Below, piece by piece: positions 11,223 to 20,524 of a DNA stretch of 64,000 nt. Within the stretch, counting starts at the first letter, position 1, and each line of letters starts with the position of its first letter. Origin of the DNA: Glutamicibacter sp. JL.03c (GTDB lineage: Bacteria > Actinomycetota > Actinomycetes > Actinomycetales > Micrococcaceae); NCBI RefSeq assembly GCF_025854375.1, contig NZ_CP107575.1:1178001-1242000 (forward strand), in the 5' to 3' direction. The translations under genes were made by a program, and so were the position numbers. The notes beneath the pieces were generated by a model. It searched no databases and was not told where the DNA came from. It saw only the letters and a program-made list of their open reading frames with translations.

Positions 11223-12902
11223 GTGGTGCAGCGTAATTCAACTCGTGATTCTCGGTCGTCTGAAACGACAAAGCATATCTTCGTCACCGGCGGTGTGGCC
11301 TCATCCCTGGGTAAGGGTTTGACGGCATCCAGCCTTGGACATCTACTTCGAGCTCGTGGTCTCTCCGTGACCATGCAGAAGCTCGACCCGTACCTGAACG
11401 TCGATCCAGGTACCATGAACCCATTCCAGCACGGCGAAGTCTTCGTGACCGATGATGGCGCCGAAACCGATCTGGATATCGGACACTACGAGCGTTTCCT
11501 GGATGAAAACCTTCCAGGTACCGCCAACGTGACCACCGGTCAGGTTTACTCAACCGTTCTTGAACGTGAACGTCGTGGCGAGTACCTGGGCGATACCGTT
11601 CAGGTGATCCCTCACATTACTGATGAAATCAAGCGCCGCATGCGTTTGGCAGCCACCGATCCTGCTCCTGGGAAGCCGGCTCCAGACGTGATTATCACCG
11701 AAATCGGTGGAACCGTCGGCGATATCGAGTCCCAGCCGTTCTTGGAAGCAGCTCGCCAGGTCCGCCAGGACATCGGCCGCAAGAACGCCTTCTTCGTCCA
11801 CGTTTCCCTGGTGCCTTTCATCGGCCCAAGCCATGAATTGAAGACCAAGCCAACCCAGCACTCAGTCGCTGCGTTGCGTTCCATCGGTATCCAGCCGGAC
11901 TCCCTGGTGATCCGTTCGGACCGTCCGATTCCAGCTGAAATGCGCGCCAAGCTCGGCCGCACCTGTGACGTGGACACCGAAGCCGTCATCAACTGCGCAG
12001 ATGCACCAAGCATCTATGACATTCCTAAGGTCATCCACGCACAGGGCCTGGATGCTTACATCGTTCAGACTCTCGAACTGAAGTTCCGCGATGTTGATTG
12101 GACCTCGTGGGATCGACTGCTCGACGTCGTGCACAACCCCAGCACCGAACTGACGGTTGCCCTGGTTGGCAAGTACATCGACCTTCCTGACGCCTACCTG
12201 TCGGTGACCGAAGCACTGCGTGCTGGCGGTTTCGCCAACAACGCTAAGGTCAACATCCGCTGGGTTCCAGCTGACGACTGCGCAACCGAAGCTGGGGCTG
12301 CCAAGGCCCTTGCTGGTGCTGAAGCGATTTGCGTTCCCGGCGGTTTCGGTATCCGTGGCCTAGAGGGCAAACTGGGCGCTCTGCGTTTTGCTCGCGAGAA
12401 CAAGCTGCCTACCTTGGGCCTGTGCCTGGGGTTGCAGTCCATGGTCATTGAATACGCACGAAACGTGGCAGGCCTCGAAGGCGCCTCATCGACTGAATTC
12501 GATCCAGAAACCACCACCCCGGTCATTGCGACCATGGAGGAGCAGCTGGAGATCGTCGACGGCAAGGGCGACTTGGGTGGCACCATGCGCCTCGGCCTCT
12601 ATGAAGCCAAATTGGCCGCAGGTTCGGTCCTCGCCGAAACTTACGGCACGACCGATGTTGCAGAACGTCACCGCCACCGTTACGAAGTCAACAACTCGTA
12701 CCGTGCGCAGCTTGAAGAAGCAGGCCTGGTCTTCTCCGGCACCTCGCCGGATGGCAGCCTCGTAGAATTCGTTGAGCTGCCAAAGGACGTGCACCCTTAC
12801 TACGTTTCCACCCAGGCGCACCCTGAACTCTCCAGCCGCCCAACCCGACCTCACCCGATGTTCGCGGGTCTGGTTGCTGCAGCTCTGGAGCAGCGTAGCT
12901 AG
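11223..12902 (+). CDS. pyrG: CTP synthase
   Basis: 559 residues; converts UTP, ATP and glutamine to CTP. The synthetase domain has [18 protein letters not shown] at the N-terminus and [19 protein letters not shown]. The glutamine amidotransferase domain begins near residue 300, with GGFGIRG and the nucleophile cysteine in GLCLGLQS near residue 400; the His-Glu end of the triad is in [12 protein letters not shown] at 11223 is used as start, with GTG also at 11226. The 119-bp gap from recN suggests its own promoter, but none is clear. Confidence 0.95.
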   Translation: MVQRNSTRDSRSSETTKHIFVTGGVASSLGKGLTASSLGHLLRARGLSVTMQKLDPYLNVDPGTMNPFQHGEVFVTDDGAETDLDIGHYERFLDENLPGTANVTTGQVYSTVLERERRGEYLGDTVQVIPHITDEIKRRMRLAATDPAPGKPAPDVIITEIGGTVGDIESQPFLEAARQVRQDIGRKNAFFVHVSLVPFIGPSHELKTKPTQHSVAALRSIGIQPDSLVIRSDRPIPAEMRAKLGRTCDVDTEAVINCADAPSIYDIPKVIHAQGLDAYIVQTLELKFRDVDWTSWDRLLDVVHNPSTELTVALVGKYIDLPDAYLSVTEALRAGGFANNAKVNIRWVPADDCATEAGAAKALAGAEAICVPGGFGIRGLEGKLGALRFARENKLPTLGLCLGLQSMVIEYARNVAGLEGASSTEFDPETTTPVIATMEEQLEIVDGKGDLGGTMRLGLYEAKLAAGSVLAETYGTTDVAERHRHRYEVNNSYRAQLEEAGLVFSGTSPDGSLVEFVELPKDVHPYYVSTQAHPELSSRPTRPHPMFAGLVAAALEQRS

Positions 12903-12938
12903 ATATACCCGAGCAGAGTGAATTCTCTGCAAGCGCTA

Positions 12939-12966
12939 GCGCGCCGGTCACTCTTGACCGGCGCGC
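12939..12966 (+). terminator. hairpin after pyrG
   Basis: A perfect 12-bp GC-rich stem (12939-12950 with 12955-12966) with a ctct loop, 37 bases after the pyrG stop. The downstream T-run is weak (ttt after six bases), so termination may be partial. Confidence 0.6.
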
Positions 12967-13012
12967 AGCTGTTTAAGCTTGAAAATGAAGGACAGCTCTT
13001 ACCTACCAAAGG

Positions 13013-13666
13013 ATGAATCCGGTGCCGATGCCTCCGATTTCTGACGAATTCTCTCCCCGCGAACTGCTGAGCCGGGAAACTGTGTATGAAGGGCGTATCT
13101 GGAACGTCATTCACGACTCGGTGAAGCTTTCGGATACCGGTGGGACTATCGAGCGTGATTACATCAGCCACCCTGGCGCAGTCAGTGTCCTGGTGATGGA
13201 CGATGAAGAGCGCGTGCTCATGGTCAATCAGTACCGTCATCCAGTTGGCATGCGTTTATGGGAGATCCCAGCAGGGCTATTGGATGTCGACGGCGAGGCA
13301 CCTCTGGATGCAGCAAAGCGAGAACTGTGGGAAGAAGCAGATCGAACAGCCGAGCATTGGGCTATTTTGACCGACGTCTTCCTGACCCCGGGTTCTTCAG
13401 CGGAAGCCGTGCGAGTCTATCTGGCTCGTGAACCGCGGCTCGTTCCCGAAGATCAGCAGCACGAGCGCACCGAAGAAGAAGCCGAAATGATCAGCACCTG
13501 GGTACCCCTTGAGGAAGCGGTTGCCGCGGTTCTGGCCGGAAAAATCCACAATCCAACGGCAATGATCGCCATCCTGGCGGCTCAAGCCGCGCGATCAAGC
13601 AACTACACCAATCTGCGCGACGCGAACGAGCCGTTCGACGTTCACCCTTATTTGCGCGAAGGATGA
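13013..13666 (+). CDS. Nudix hydrolase, ADP-ribose pyrophosphatase type
   Basis: 217 residues. The Nudix box starts at GLLDVDGEAPL and continues AAKRELWEEAD; the catalytic REx2EE core is present, but the usual glycine after the EEx step is aspartate, a departure worth noting. Upstream strand VLVMDDEERVLMVNQYRHP and position between pyrG and xerD match Rv1700, an ADP-ribose pyrophosphatase. Start at ATG 13013 follows aaagg; an alternative is ATG at 13028. The stop overlaps the xerD start (ATGA). Confidence 0.87.
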   Translation: MNPVPMPPISDEFSPRELLSRETVYEGRIWNVIHDSVKLSDTGGTIERDYISHPGAVSVLVMDDEERVLMVNQYRHPVGMRLWEIPAGLLDVDGEAPLDAAKRELWEEADRTAEHWAILTDVFLTPGSSAEAVRVYLAREPRLVPEDQQHERTEEEAEMISTWVPLEEAVAAVLAGKIHNPTAMIAILAAQAARSSNYTNLRDANEPFDVHPYLREG

Positions 13667-14586
13667 GTGAATCTTTTGAGCGGGCGGTCAAACGCTACTT
13701 GCAGCACCTGGCTATCGAGCGTGGCCTGGCTGAGAATACCTTGGCATCGTACCGGCGCGATCTCTCCCGTTACGTCCACGCCCTGCAGGCTTACCAGCTA
13801 ACAGATCTGCAGCAGATTACTGCGGCCACAATCAGCGGATATCTGCAGGATCTCTCTCGCGGGGACGAGACACACAAGCCGCTGGCAGCGCGGTCCGTGG
13901 CTCGTCATGCTGTGGCGATTCGGCAACTGCACAAGTATTGGGAGCTCGAAGGAATGTGTGCTCCGAATCCTGCACGCGAGATTCAGCCACCAGCCATTGG
14001 GCAATCCTTGCCCAAAGCCGTCTCAATTGCGCAAGTTAGCCGGCTGCTTGATTCGATCAATACCGACACACCCGCGGGACTGCGCGATAAGGCCATCCTT
14101 GAATTCCTGTACGCCACGGGAGCACGAATTTCGGAGGTCGTTGATCTCGATGTGGACGACCTTCATTTTGCCGAAGACGCAGTAGTCCGGCTCTTCGGAA
14201 AAGGTTCTAAAGAGCGCATCGTTCCCGTTGGCGGGTATGCCCAGAGGGCAGTCAGCGACTATTTGGTGCGTTCGCGCCCTGGACTGGCCTTGAAGGGCAA
14301 GGGCACACCCGCACTGTTTCTGAACCAGCGCGGTGGTCGGCTTTCCCGTCAGTCCGTTTGGCTACTAATCAGCAAGGCGGCGGAGCGTTCCGGGATCAAT
14401 GTGGAAGTATCGCCACATACGCTGCGCCACTCTTTCGCCACTCACCTGCTGGAAGGTGGCGCGGACGTCCGCGTAGTTCAAGAACTCCTCGGACATGCAT
14501 CGGTAACCACGACTCAGATCTATACCAAAGTGACGGTTGATTCGTTGCGTGAGGCTTATCAATTGGCCCATCCAAGGGTCAAGTAG
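13663..14586 (+). CDS. xerD: site-specific tyrosine recombinase XerD
   Basis: 307 residues. The N-terminal SAM-like core-binding domain (1-105) precedes the tyrosine recombinase domain. All catalytic residues are visible: R155 in ATGARISEV, K180 in FGKGSKERIVPV, H252 and R255 in PHTLRHSFATH, H278 in LLGHAS and nucleophile Y287 in TQIYTKV. XerD with XerC resolves chromosome dimers at dif. ATG at 13663 overlaps the Nudix stop. Its place after the Nudix gene and pyrG, as in other actinobacteria, argues against a mobile integrase. Confidence 0.95.
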   Translation: MSESFERAVKRYLQHLAIERGLAENTLASYRRDLSRYVHALQAYQLTDLQQITAATISGYLQDLSRGDETHKPLAARSVARHAVAIRQLHKYWELEGMCAPNPAREIQPPAIGQSLPKAVSIAQVSRLLDSINTDTPAGLRDKAILEFLYATGARISEVVDLDVDDLHFAEDAVVRLFGKGSKERIVPVGGYAQRAVSDYLVRSRPGLALKGKGTPALFLNQRGGRLSRQSVWLLISKAAERSGINVEVSPHTLRHSFATHLLEGGADVRVVQELLGHASVTTTQIYTKVTVDSLREAYQLAHPRVK

Positions 14587-14588
14587 CT

Positions 14589-15095
14589 ATGGGTGGGGAG
14601 AACCAGTCGACGGCTGCCCGTCCGGTGGCACTGGTGGCGTTGATTGCTGAGCGAGAAGGCAGCCCGCACATTCTCCTGGGGCGAAAGCTGAGAGGATTTG
14701 GGCGAGGCAAAATCGTCTTGCCTGGCGGCAAAGCAGAACCGGGGGAGCCGGTGATGGACGCGGCCATACGAGAGTTCTTCGAGGAAACCGGACTGCGGGT
14801 TACGGCAGCAGAACTGACGCACACTGCTCAGATTAATTTCAGGTTCAGCGCCCTGCCTGACGCCGACATGGACTGCACGGCCTATATTGCGCGTTCAGCC
14901 TCGGGCGAGGTGCACATTAGCGACGAACTCGAGCCGCTGTGGTCGCGTGTGGACCAGTTGCCAGTCGATCAGATGTGGCAAGACTCCAGCATGTGGCTGC
15001 CGCAACTGGCAGCGGGTCAGCGGTTCACGGCAACTATAGTATTAGCCACCGATAATGCGTCAGTACGATCAATCAATTTTGAAGCGTGGGACTAG
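14589..15095 (+). CDS. MutT-like Nudix hydrolase
   Basis: 168 residues with a canonical Nudix box starting GGKAEPGEPVMDAAIREFFEETG and the preceding strand LLGRKLRGFGRGKIVLPGGK. The FG(R/K)GK segment is typical of MutT/8-oxo-dGTP diphosphatases, so nucleotide-pool cleaning is a reasonable inference, but substrate cannot be fixed. ATG at 14589 follows the xerD stop after 2 bases, so the pyrG-side genes likely form an operon. It converges on the minus-strand regulator gene at 15105. Confidence 0.85.
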   Translation: MGGENQSTAARPVALVALIAEREGSPHILLGRKLRGFGRGKIVLPGGKAEPGEPVMDAAIREFFEETGLRVTAAELTHTAQINFRFSALPDADMDCTAYIARSASGEVHISDELEPLWSRVDQLPVDQMWQDSSMWLPQLAAGQRFTATIVLATDNASVRSINFEAWD

Positions 15096-15104
15096 CTCTG
15101 GTCA

Positions 15105-15332
15105 TTAGTTTGTGCTTTCGCCATCGCTGTCCTCCTCGAACATCAGCAAATCCCCTGGCTGGCATTCCAATTCACGGCACAATGCTTCTAGGGTGCTGAA
15201 TCTGACGGCTTTAGCCCGGCCGTTTTTCAGCACTGCAAGATTCGCTGGAGTGATGCCGATTTTCTCTGATAGCTCGCCCACCCCCATTTTTCGCTTGGCC
15301 AGCATGACATCGACCTCAACACGTATCCCCAC
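15105..15332 (-). CDS. small Xre/YozG-type HTH regulator
   Basis: 75 residues, almost all of it one Cro/C1-type helix-turn-helix: KMGVGELSEKIGITPANLA then FSTLEALCRELECQPGDLL. This is the YozG-type family commonly paired with DUF2975 membrane proteins. GTG at 15332 overlaps the stop of the upstream DUF2975 gene by one base (TAGTG), so the two are translated together. It probably binds the palindrome at 15862-15878 before the pair, which is inferred. Confidence 0.85.
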   Translation of the reverse strand: MGIRVEVDVMLAKRKMGVGELSEKIGITPANLAVLKNGRAKAVRFSTLEALCRELECQPGDLLMFEEDSDGESTN

Positions 15333-15829
15333 TAGATCACGCCACCCAATTCGTCGCGAAGTTCGGCAGCTTGCGCCTGGGTCATCGCTGCTTGCTCCAG
15401 CAGCTGCCGCAAGACGAGCACGATAATGCTGATGCCGACCATCAGTAATCCAGCGCCGCCAACGAGGAGAACTGCTCCCGGCGCGATTTCGGTGCTGGCC
15501 GCGAAGATGACGCCCAATGCCAGCGTTGCCACCGAGCCGATGGCAAAGGCAATGATGATTGGAGTGACAAAACCCAGCGATGCGGGGTCGAATACGGTGC
15601 CTCGCTTAACCCTGGTTGCTAGCTTCCAGACGCAGTAGACGCAAGTTTCAATAATGAGTCCAGCCACGAACAGGTAGCCGAGGAACGAAGCCTGAAAGAA
15701 TTTATCGGTACCGTTTCCAGGTGCTTCGTGAATCAAGATCATCGGGATCATGAATAGCTGCACGAAAAGAGTGCCAGCCAGAATCAGGGCCAAAACTACC
15801 TTGAGGCCGACAATGCTGAATTTTCCCAT
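15332..15829 (-). CDS. DUF2975 membrane protein
   Basis: 165 residues with four hydrophobic segments: about 7-30, 48-68, 88-112 and 118-140. It starts MGKFSIVGLKVVLALILAG. The architecture and the downstream YozG-type regulator match the DUF2975/HTH pairs found in many Gram-positives. Function unknown; such pairs are often discussed as sensor-like or stress modules, but that is not visible here. ATG at 15829. Confidence 0.85.
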   Translation of the reverse strand: MGKFSIVGLKVVLALILAGTLFVQLFMIPMILIHEAPGNGTDKFFQASFLGYLFVAGLIIETCVYCVWKLATRVKRGTVFDPASLGFVTPIIIAFAIGSVATLALGVIFAASTEIAPGAVLLVGGAGLLMVGISIIVLVLRQLLEQAAMTQAQAAELRDELGGVI

Positions 15830-15861
15830 AGCGCTAGACCTTATCGTTCTTCGAAATGTTT

Positions 15862-15878
15862 CTATCGTTAAACGATAG
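15862..15878. promoter_or_regulatory. palindromic operator before the DUF2975/YozG pair
   Basis: CTATCGTT-a-AACGATAG, perfect 8-bp arms around one base, lies 33 bp upstream of the DUF2975 ATG. A further half-site, TATCGTT at 15842-15848, lies closer to the gene. A site for autoregulation by the YozG-type protein is the simplest reading. Confidence 0.5.
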
Positions 15879-15941
15879 GTTGCTCGTTTCGAAACCGCAA
15901 CCTTGGTCTCCGAGTCGCACCGGTGCCAGCGGCCAGCAAAT

Positions 15942-15991
15942 AACGATGGCCACGGGGCCGGTAGTTAGTTGCCGGCCGCGTGGCCATCGTT
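15942..15991 (-). terminator. terminator of the prp operon
   Basis: A long hairpin: 15942-15954 pairs perfectly with 15979-15991 (13 bp), and inside it 15956-15961 pairs with 15972-15977. It lies 17 bases past the prpC stop on the minus strand. T-richness after it is weak on either strand, so it may work with Rho or as a processing barrier. Confidence 0.6.
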
Positions 15992-16007
15992 GCTCGCTGA
16001 ACGCGTG

Positions 16008-17147
16008 CTACAGTGCGCGCTGCTCTGAGCCGTTGTAGGCAGAGAGCGGGCGGATCAGCGCATTCGCCGCGCGCTGTTCGAAGATGTGGCTCGTCCAGCC
16101 GGTAATGCGAGCCGCGATGAAGATCGGCGTGAACATCTCGGTGTCGAAGCCCATCAGGTGATAGGTTGGGCCGGCCGGGTAATCCAGATTCGGCTTGATG
16201 GACTTCGCTTCGTCCATGGCGGCTTCCAGCCCGTCATACAGCCCCAGCATCTCATGGCGGCCATAATGCTCGATCATCCGATCCAAAGCGGCTTTCATGG
16301 TTGGCACGCGGGAGTCGCCATGCTTGTACACGCGGTGTCCGAAGCCCATGACTTTCTGCTTGGCAGCTAGCGCTTCTTCCATCCATGCCTTGGCGCGCTG
16401 TGCCGCGTCTTCGCGGGATTCGTCCTTGTTGATGCCGATCTCGGTGAAGGTATGCATCACCGCTTCGTTGGCACCGCCATGCAACGGGCCTTTCAAGGCT
16501 CCGATGGCGCCGGTGACCGCCGAGTGCAGGTCCGACAGGGTTGAGGTGATTACGCGGGCGGTGAAGGTCGAGGCATTGAACGAGTGCTCCGCGTAGAGCA
16601 CCATCGAGACGCGGAACGCATCAACCACCGCTGGGGCGGCTTCTTCGCCGAAGGTCATCCACAGGAAGTTGGAGGAATAGTCCAAGTCCTCGCGGGGAGC
16701 GACGAGCTCCAGTCCACGGCGTCGGCGCTGATCGTAAGCGACGACAGCCGGGAAGGCGGCAAAGAGCTCCTTGGCCTTGAGCAGCTCGGCTTCGGGGGAG
16801 GAGTTCTCGGCTTCTGGGTGGTTTGCGCCGATCACCGAGACCGCGGTGCGTCCAACGTCCATCGGGTGGCAGTCGGTGGGGAGCAAGTCGATCGCGGCCT
16901 TGACTCGGGGATCCAGCGCCCGGTTGGCTCGTTCAAAGGCGGTGAACTCGGTGAGTTCGCTTTGGGTCGGCAGCTCGCCGGTCCACAGCAGCAGCGCGAC
17001 TTCTTCGAACGACTTGTTGGCCGCTAGATCCTGGACCGGGTAGCCGCGGTACAGCAGCGAGTTGGTTTCCGGGTTGACCTTGGAGACGGCGGTGTAGTCA
17101 ACGACGACGCCTGCCAGGCCTTTTTTGATTTCCTCGGTGGTAGTCAT
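16008..17147 (-). CDS. prpC: 2-methylcitrate synthase
   Basis: 379 residues, citrate synthase fold; condenses propionyl-CoA with oxaloacetate. Catalytic histidines are in GPLHGGANE (near residue 220) and MGFGHRVYKHGD (near 265); the catalytic aspartate is likely in LMGFDTEMFTPIF near 330. The short type-II-like length and YRGYPVQDLA at the N-terminus suit methylcitrate synthases. Assignment over plain citrate synthase rests mainly on the adjacent prpB and prpD. Strong ribosome-binding site aagaggagcaag just before ATG at 17147. Confidence 0.92.
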   Translation of the reverse strand: MTTTEEIKKGLAGVVVDYTAVSKVNPETNSLLYRGYPVQDLAANKSFEEVALLLWTGELPTQSELTEFTAFERANRALDPRVKAAIDLLPTDCHPMDVGRTAVSVIGANHPEAENSSPEAELLKAKELFAAFPAVVAYDQRRRRGLELVAPREDLDYSSNFLWMTFGEEAAPAVVDAFRVSMVLYAEHSFNASTFTARVITSTLSDLHSAVTGAIGALKGPLHGGANEAVMHTFTEIGINKDESREDAAQRAKAWMEEALAAKQKVMGFGHRVYKHGDSRVPTMKAALDRMIEHYGRHEMLGLYDGLEAAMDEAKSIKPNLDYPAGPTYHLMGFDTEMFTPIFIAARITGWTSHIFEQRAANALIRPLSAYNGSEQRAL

Positions 17148-17187
17148 TCTTGCTCCTCTTCATTGGCGGAGAACTAATGCATTGGGA

Positions 17188-17218
17188 GTGCGCCGGCCGG
17201 GCGGGCCGACCGGCGCAC
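17188..17218 (-). other. intercistronic hairpin between prpB and prpC
   Basis: Positions 17188-17196 pair with 17210-17218, a 9-bp perfect GC-rich stem with a 13-base GC-rich loop, in the 93-bp gap between prpB and prpC. It has no T-run. It may stabilise or process the polycistronic mRNA. Confidence 0.45.
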
Positions 17219-17240
17219 GGGGTAGTTATCTCGCGAGAAC

Positions 17241-18170
17241 CTAGAGGTTCGCGCTATTGGAATCAATGTCCAAGGTCGGGACCTGGAAATTGAAAATTCC
17301 GGTGTCAAAGCGGTTGTAGGCTTCGTAGTCCACGAGCTCGTAGAGACGTGACCTGGTTAACATGTTATCCACCTCGCGCTGCTGGGTGCCATCTTCGCTG
17401 ATCGCATCCAGCACACGTTCGGCCGCGCCCATGGCGCTGCGCAGCAACGTGACCGGGTAGATGATCAACGCGACACCGGCGTCGGCCAGCTCCTGGCGGT
17501 TGAACAGTTCGGACTTGCCGAACTCGGTCATATTCGCCAAAACCGGTACGTCCACCGCGTTGCACACGGCCTCGAACTCGGCGACGTTCTTCATCGCTTC
17601 GGGGAAGATCGCGTCGGCGCCGGCATCCACCATGGCCTTGGCCCGGTCGATTGCAGCGTCCAGGCCTTCCACCGCGCGGATGTCGGTGCGGGCCATGATC
17701 AGGAAGTTCTCATCGATGCGCGCGTCGGCGGCGGCAGCGATGCGCTTGAGCATGGTGGCGGTATCCACCACATTCTTGCCGTCCAGGTGGCCGCAACGCT
17801 TCGGGTTGAACTGGTCCTCGATATGGCAGCCAGCCAGCCCGGCGTATTCCAGCTCTTGGATGGTGCGGGCCACGTTCATGGGTTCGCCGAAGCCGGTGTC
17901 GGCATCCACGATCGCCGGCAAGTCGGACATGCGGGCGATCTGCCCGGCACGCGTGGCTACCTCTGTCAACGAGGTCAGCCCGATATCGGGCAGGCCCAGA
18001 TCGTTGGCGAGCACTGCGCCGGAGATGTAGATGCCGTCAAACTGCTTCTCGCTGATCAGCTTGGCCGAGAGCGGGTTGAAGGCGCCGGGGAACTGGCGGG
18101 CAGCCCCCGGGGTGAGCAATTCGCGCAGCGCTTGCCGCTTCGCGGCAGGAGTCTTCGTTGAGTACAACAT
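17241..18170 (-). CDS. prpB: 2-methylisocitrate lyase
   Basis: 309 residues; cleaves 2-methylisocitrate to pyruvate and succinate. Hallmarks of the isocitrate lyase/PEP mutase family are DADTGFGEPMNVARTI near residue 90 (metal site) and the catalytic-loop motif KRCGH near residue 127, where the common form is KKCGH. MTEFGKSELF near 215 also fits PrpB. It starts at ATG 18170, one base after the prpD stop codon. Confidence 0.94.
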   Translation of the reverse strand: MLYSTKTPAAKRQALRELLTPGAARQFPGAFNPLSAKLISEKQFDGIYISGAVLANDLGLPDIGLTSLTEVATRAGQIARMSDLPAIVDADTGFGEPMNVARTIQELEYAGLAGCHIEDQFNPKRCGHLDGKNVVDTATMLKRIAAAADARIDENFLIMARTDIRAVEGLDAAIDRAKAMVDAGADAIFPEAMKNVAEFEAVCNAVDVPVLANMTEFGKSELFNRQELADAGVALIIYPVTLLRSAMGAAERVLDAISEDGTQQREVDNMLTRSRLYELVDYEAYNRFDTGIFNFQVPTLDIDSNSANL

Positions 18171-18171
18171 A

Positions 18172-19689
18172 TTAGAACAGGCCCTTCGGTGCGGCCGCAG
18201 GATCGATCACGCCGGCTGCGGCAATGATGTTCAACTGGTCCAGTTCACCGGCGGCGAGGTTTTCCAGGTTTTCGGCGGCCGCGATGAAGCGGTCGATTTC
18301 AGCGTCGTCCACTAGGCCGGTGGCCAGCGTGCGGAACTTGTTGATGTACTGTTCGCGGGCGAAGGGACGTGCGCCCAGCGGGTGCGCGTCGGCCACTGCA
18401 ATCTCATCGGTGATCACGGTGCCGTCGGCCAAGGTGATTTCCACCGAGCCGCCGAAGGCCTTCTCCGCGATGTCCAGCGAGTGGTAGCGGCGGGTCCACT
18501 CCGGGTCTTCCTCGGTGGTGACCTTGTGCCACAGCTCGACGGTGTCGGCACGGCCGGCACGCGCTGGCGAGTAGGAATCCACGTGATGCCAAGCGCCGTC
18601 CTGCAATGCGACGGTGAAGATATATGGAATCGAGTGGTCCAGGGTCTCGCGGCTGGCGGTCGGATCGTACTTCTGCGGGTCGTTGGCGCCGGAGCCGATG
18701 ACGTAGTGGGTGTGGTGGCTGGTCTTGATCAGCACCGAGGCCACGTTCTTCGGATCGGCAGCTTCCGGGTGCTCGTTGTGCAGCTTGCGAGCCAGGTCGA
18801 TCCAGGCCTGGGCCTGGTATTCGGCCGAGTGTTCCTTGGTGTAGGTGTCGAGGATGGCGCGCTTGGCTTCGCCAGCCTCTGGCAGCGGAACCTCGTAGGC
18901 GGCGTCCTTGCCATCGAGCATCCATGCGATCACGCCGTCTTCGCCTTCGTAGATCGGCACTGGGGAGGTCTGGCCGCGCATGGCGCGGTCGGCAGCTTCG
19001 ACAGCCATCTTGCCGGCGAAGGCCGGGGCATGGGCCTTCCAGGTGGAGATTTCGCCCTTGCGCGACTGGCGGGTAGCGGTGGTGGTGTGCAGCCCCTGGC
19101 CAACGGCCTGGAAGATGGTCTCGACATCCAGACCCAGCAGGGTGCCGATGCCAGCGGCCGCCGATGGGCCCAGGTGCGCGACGTGGTCGATCTTGTGCTT
19201 GTGCAGGCAGATGGCCTTGACCAGATCCACCTGGATTTCGTAGCCGGTGGCGATGCCGCGGATCAACTCCTTGCCCGAAGCTCCTGCGTGCTGGGCTACG
19301 GCCAGGATCGGCGGGATGTTATCGCCCGGGTGGGAGTATTCGGCAGCCAGGAAGGTGTCGTGGTAGTCCAGTTCGCGCACGGCCACGCCGTTGGCCCAGG
19401 CGGCCCATTCGGGGGAGACTTTTTCGGTGATGCCGAAGACCGAGGCGCCGGATCCGCCGGTGGATGGCGCGTGGGTCAGCGCTTGCGCGCGGGCGGCCAC
19501 GATGGGGCCTCGGTTCAGCGAAGCGATGGCCACCGAGGCATTGTCGATGATGCGGTTGATGATCATGTCGGTCACTTCGGCGGTGACCTCTACCGGATCG
19601 GCGGCGACGGCAGCGATCTTATGTGCCAGCTGGTCTTCGCGAGCCAGGTTCTCCTCGGAGCGGTATACGCGTACAGGGTGCTTGATCAT
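18172..19689 (-). CDS. prpD: 2-methylcitrate dehydratase
   Basis: About 505 residues, MmgE/PrpD family; dehydrates 2-methylcitrate. The N-terminus [19 protein letters not shown] is typical of actinobacterial PrpD. Start chosen at ATG 19689, because gaaagg sits 8 bases before it; an upstream ATG at 19695 overlaps the gntR stop (ATGA) but is only 2 bases from the same Shine-Dalgarno. Other conserved stretches are [13 protein letters not shown] and [17 protein letters not shown]. First enzyme gene of the minus-strand prp operon. Confidence 0.94.
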   Translation of the reverse strand: MIKHPVRVYRSEENLAREDQLAHKIAAVAADPVEVTAEVTDMIINRIIDNASVAIASLNRGPIVAARAQALTHAPSTGGSGASVFGITEKVSPEWAAWANGVAVRELDYHDTFLAAEYSHPGDNIPPILAVAQHAGASGKELIRGIATGYEIQVDLVKAICLHKHKIDHVAHLGPSAAAGIGTLLGLDVETIFQAVGQGLHTTTATRQSRKGEISTWKAHAPAFAGKMAVEAADRAMRGQTSPVPIYEGEDGVIAWMLDGKDAAYEVPLPEAGEAKRAILDTYTKEHSAEYQAQAWIDLARKLHNEHPEAADPKNVASVLIKTSHHTHYVIGSGANDPQKYDPTASRETLDHSIPYIFTVALQDGAWHHVDSYSPARAGRADTVELWHKVTTEEDPEWTRRYHSLDIAEKAFGGSVEITLADGTVITDEIAVADAHPLGARPFAREQYINKFRTLATGLVDDAEIDRFIAAAENLENLAAGELDQLNIIAAAGVIDPAAAPKGLF

Positions 19690-19691
19690 AA

Positions 19692-20339
19692 TCATTGCCT
19701 TTCTGATCCGGCCGCGTGGGCCATGATGTGGGTGAGGGATTGGTGCAGGTGAACTGTGGTGGCCGCCGCGGCAACCTCGGGATTCCCGCTGGCAATCGCT
19801 CGCGCTATGGCGGCGTGTTCGCCGGCGGAGGCCTTGAGCCGTTCCGGATTGTCCTTGGCCATGCGCCTCACCCTTTGCAGGTGGACTCGCAGGGTGCGCA
19901 GTGCGTTGGACAGGTATTTGTTGTTCGCTGCTTCGTCGATGGAATCATCGAGCAGCTGCACTAGCCGGTAGTAGGCCTCGCGGGTTCCCGGGATCTCGAC
20001 CTCGTGGGCGGCAAGCTCGAAACGCTGCGCCAGTACTGCGAAGCTTGCGCGTTGCGCAGAGCCGGCAGCTTGCCGAGCGCTGGCGCATTCCAGTGCCACG
20101 CGCAGGACGAACAGGTCTTCCACATGGTCTTCGCTGACCTCCGAGACGACCGTGCCGCGTCCGCGTTGCTGTACTGCCAGTCCGTCGGCAACCAGCCGCC
20201 CCAGCGCTTCTCGAACGGGCGTCCGCGACACCCCCAGGCGTTCTGACTGCTCAACTTCGGCAAGTACGGTACCCGGGGCCAAGCGCCATTCGACAATGTC
20301 GGCGCGCAGGCTCTCGTAGACCTTGTCGCTTGCTCTCAT
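19692..20339 (-). CDS. GntR-family (FCD domain) regulator of the prp locus
   Basis: 215 residues from ATG 20339. An N-terminal winged HTH ([25 protein letters not shown]) is followed by an all-helical FCD effector domain, with [16 protein letters not shown] near residue 85. An upstream in-frame start at 20396 would run through one TGTATACA operator, so the shorter form is preferred. It is the first gene of the prpD-B-C operon and probably senses a propionate or methylcitrate-cycle metabolite, which is inferred from context. It is not the PrpR/RamB-type regulator known in mycobacteria. Confidence 0.85.
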   Translation of the reverse strand: MRASDKVYESLRADIVEWRLAPGTVLAEVEQSERLGVSRTPVREALGRLVADGLAVQQRGRGTVVSEVSEDHVEDLFVLRVALECASARQAAGSAQRASFAVLAQRFELAAHEVEIPGTREAYYRLVQLLDDSIDEAANNKYLSNALRTLRVHLQRVRRMAKDNPERLKASAGEHAAIARAIASGNPEVAAAATTVHLHQSLTHIMAHAAGSERQ

Positions 20340-20347
20340 GCTGCAAT

Positions 20348-20355
20348 TGTATACA
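20348..20355. promoter_or_regulatory. operator copy 1 of the prp divergent promoter
   Basis: TGTATACA, 9 bases upstream of the gntR ATG. On the minus strand it reads as part of tccatgtataca, the same 12-mer that contains copy 2 on the plus strand, so the two sites face each other. A match to GntR-type half-sites; binding is inferred. Confidence 0.55.
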
Positions 20356-20410
20356 TGGAACTGGCAAAAGCGAGAGATGTGGCGAAAAATCCGCATAGAT
20401 TTTCAATCCA

Positions 20411-20453
20411 TGTATACACAAACCTTGCGGTGGTGTGATTGCCCTCATAAAGT
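20411..20453 (+). promoter_or_regulatory. operator copy 2 and promoter of the propionyl-CoA synthetase gene
   Basis: TGTATACA at 20411-20418 is followed by a -35-like TTGCGG at 20425-20430 and -10-like TAAAGT at 20448-20453 with 17-bp spacing. The operator lies just upstream of the -35. Copy 1 is 63 bp away, about six helical turns, so both sites face the same side of the DNA. Confidence 0.5.
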
Positions 20454-20524
20454 TGAGGCAGAGGACGACCTCAGTCACCACGCAGATGCCGGGTAATGAC
20501 GCCCGGTGCCAGGAGGAAAGTACA

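Noticed and set aside
13663-14586. Tyrosine recombinase as a sign of a mobile element
   Set aside because: Its catalytic residues, length and conserved neighbours match housekeeping XerD; no attachment repeats or phage genes are nearby.
18382-19752. Long plus-strand frame opposite prpD
   Set aside because: It mirrors the high-GC third-position bias of prpD; no ribosome-binding site and no recognisable motif.
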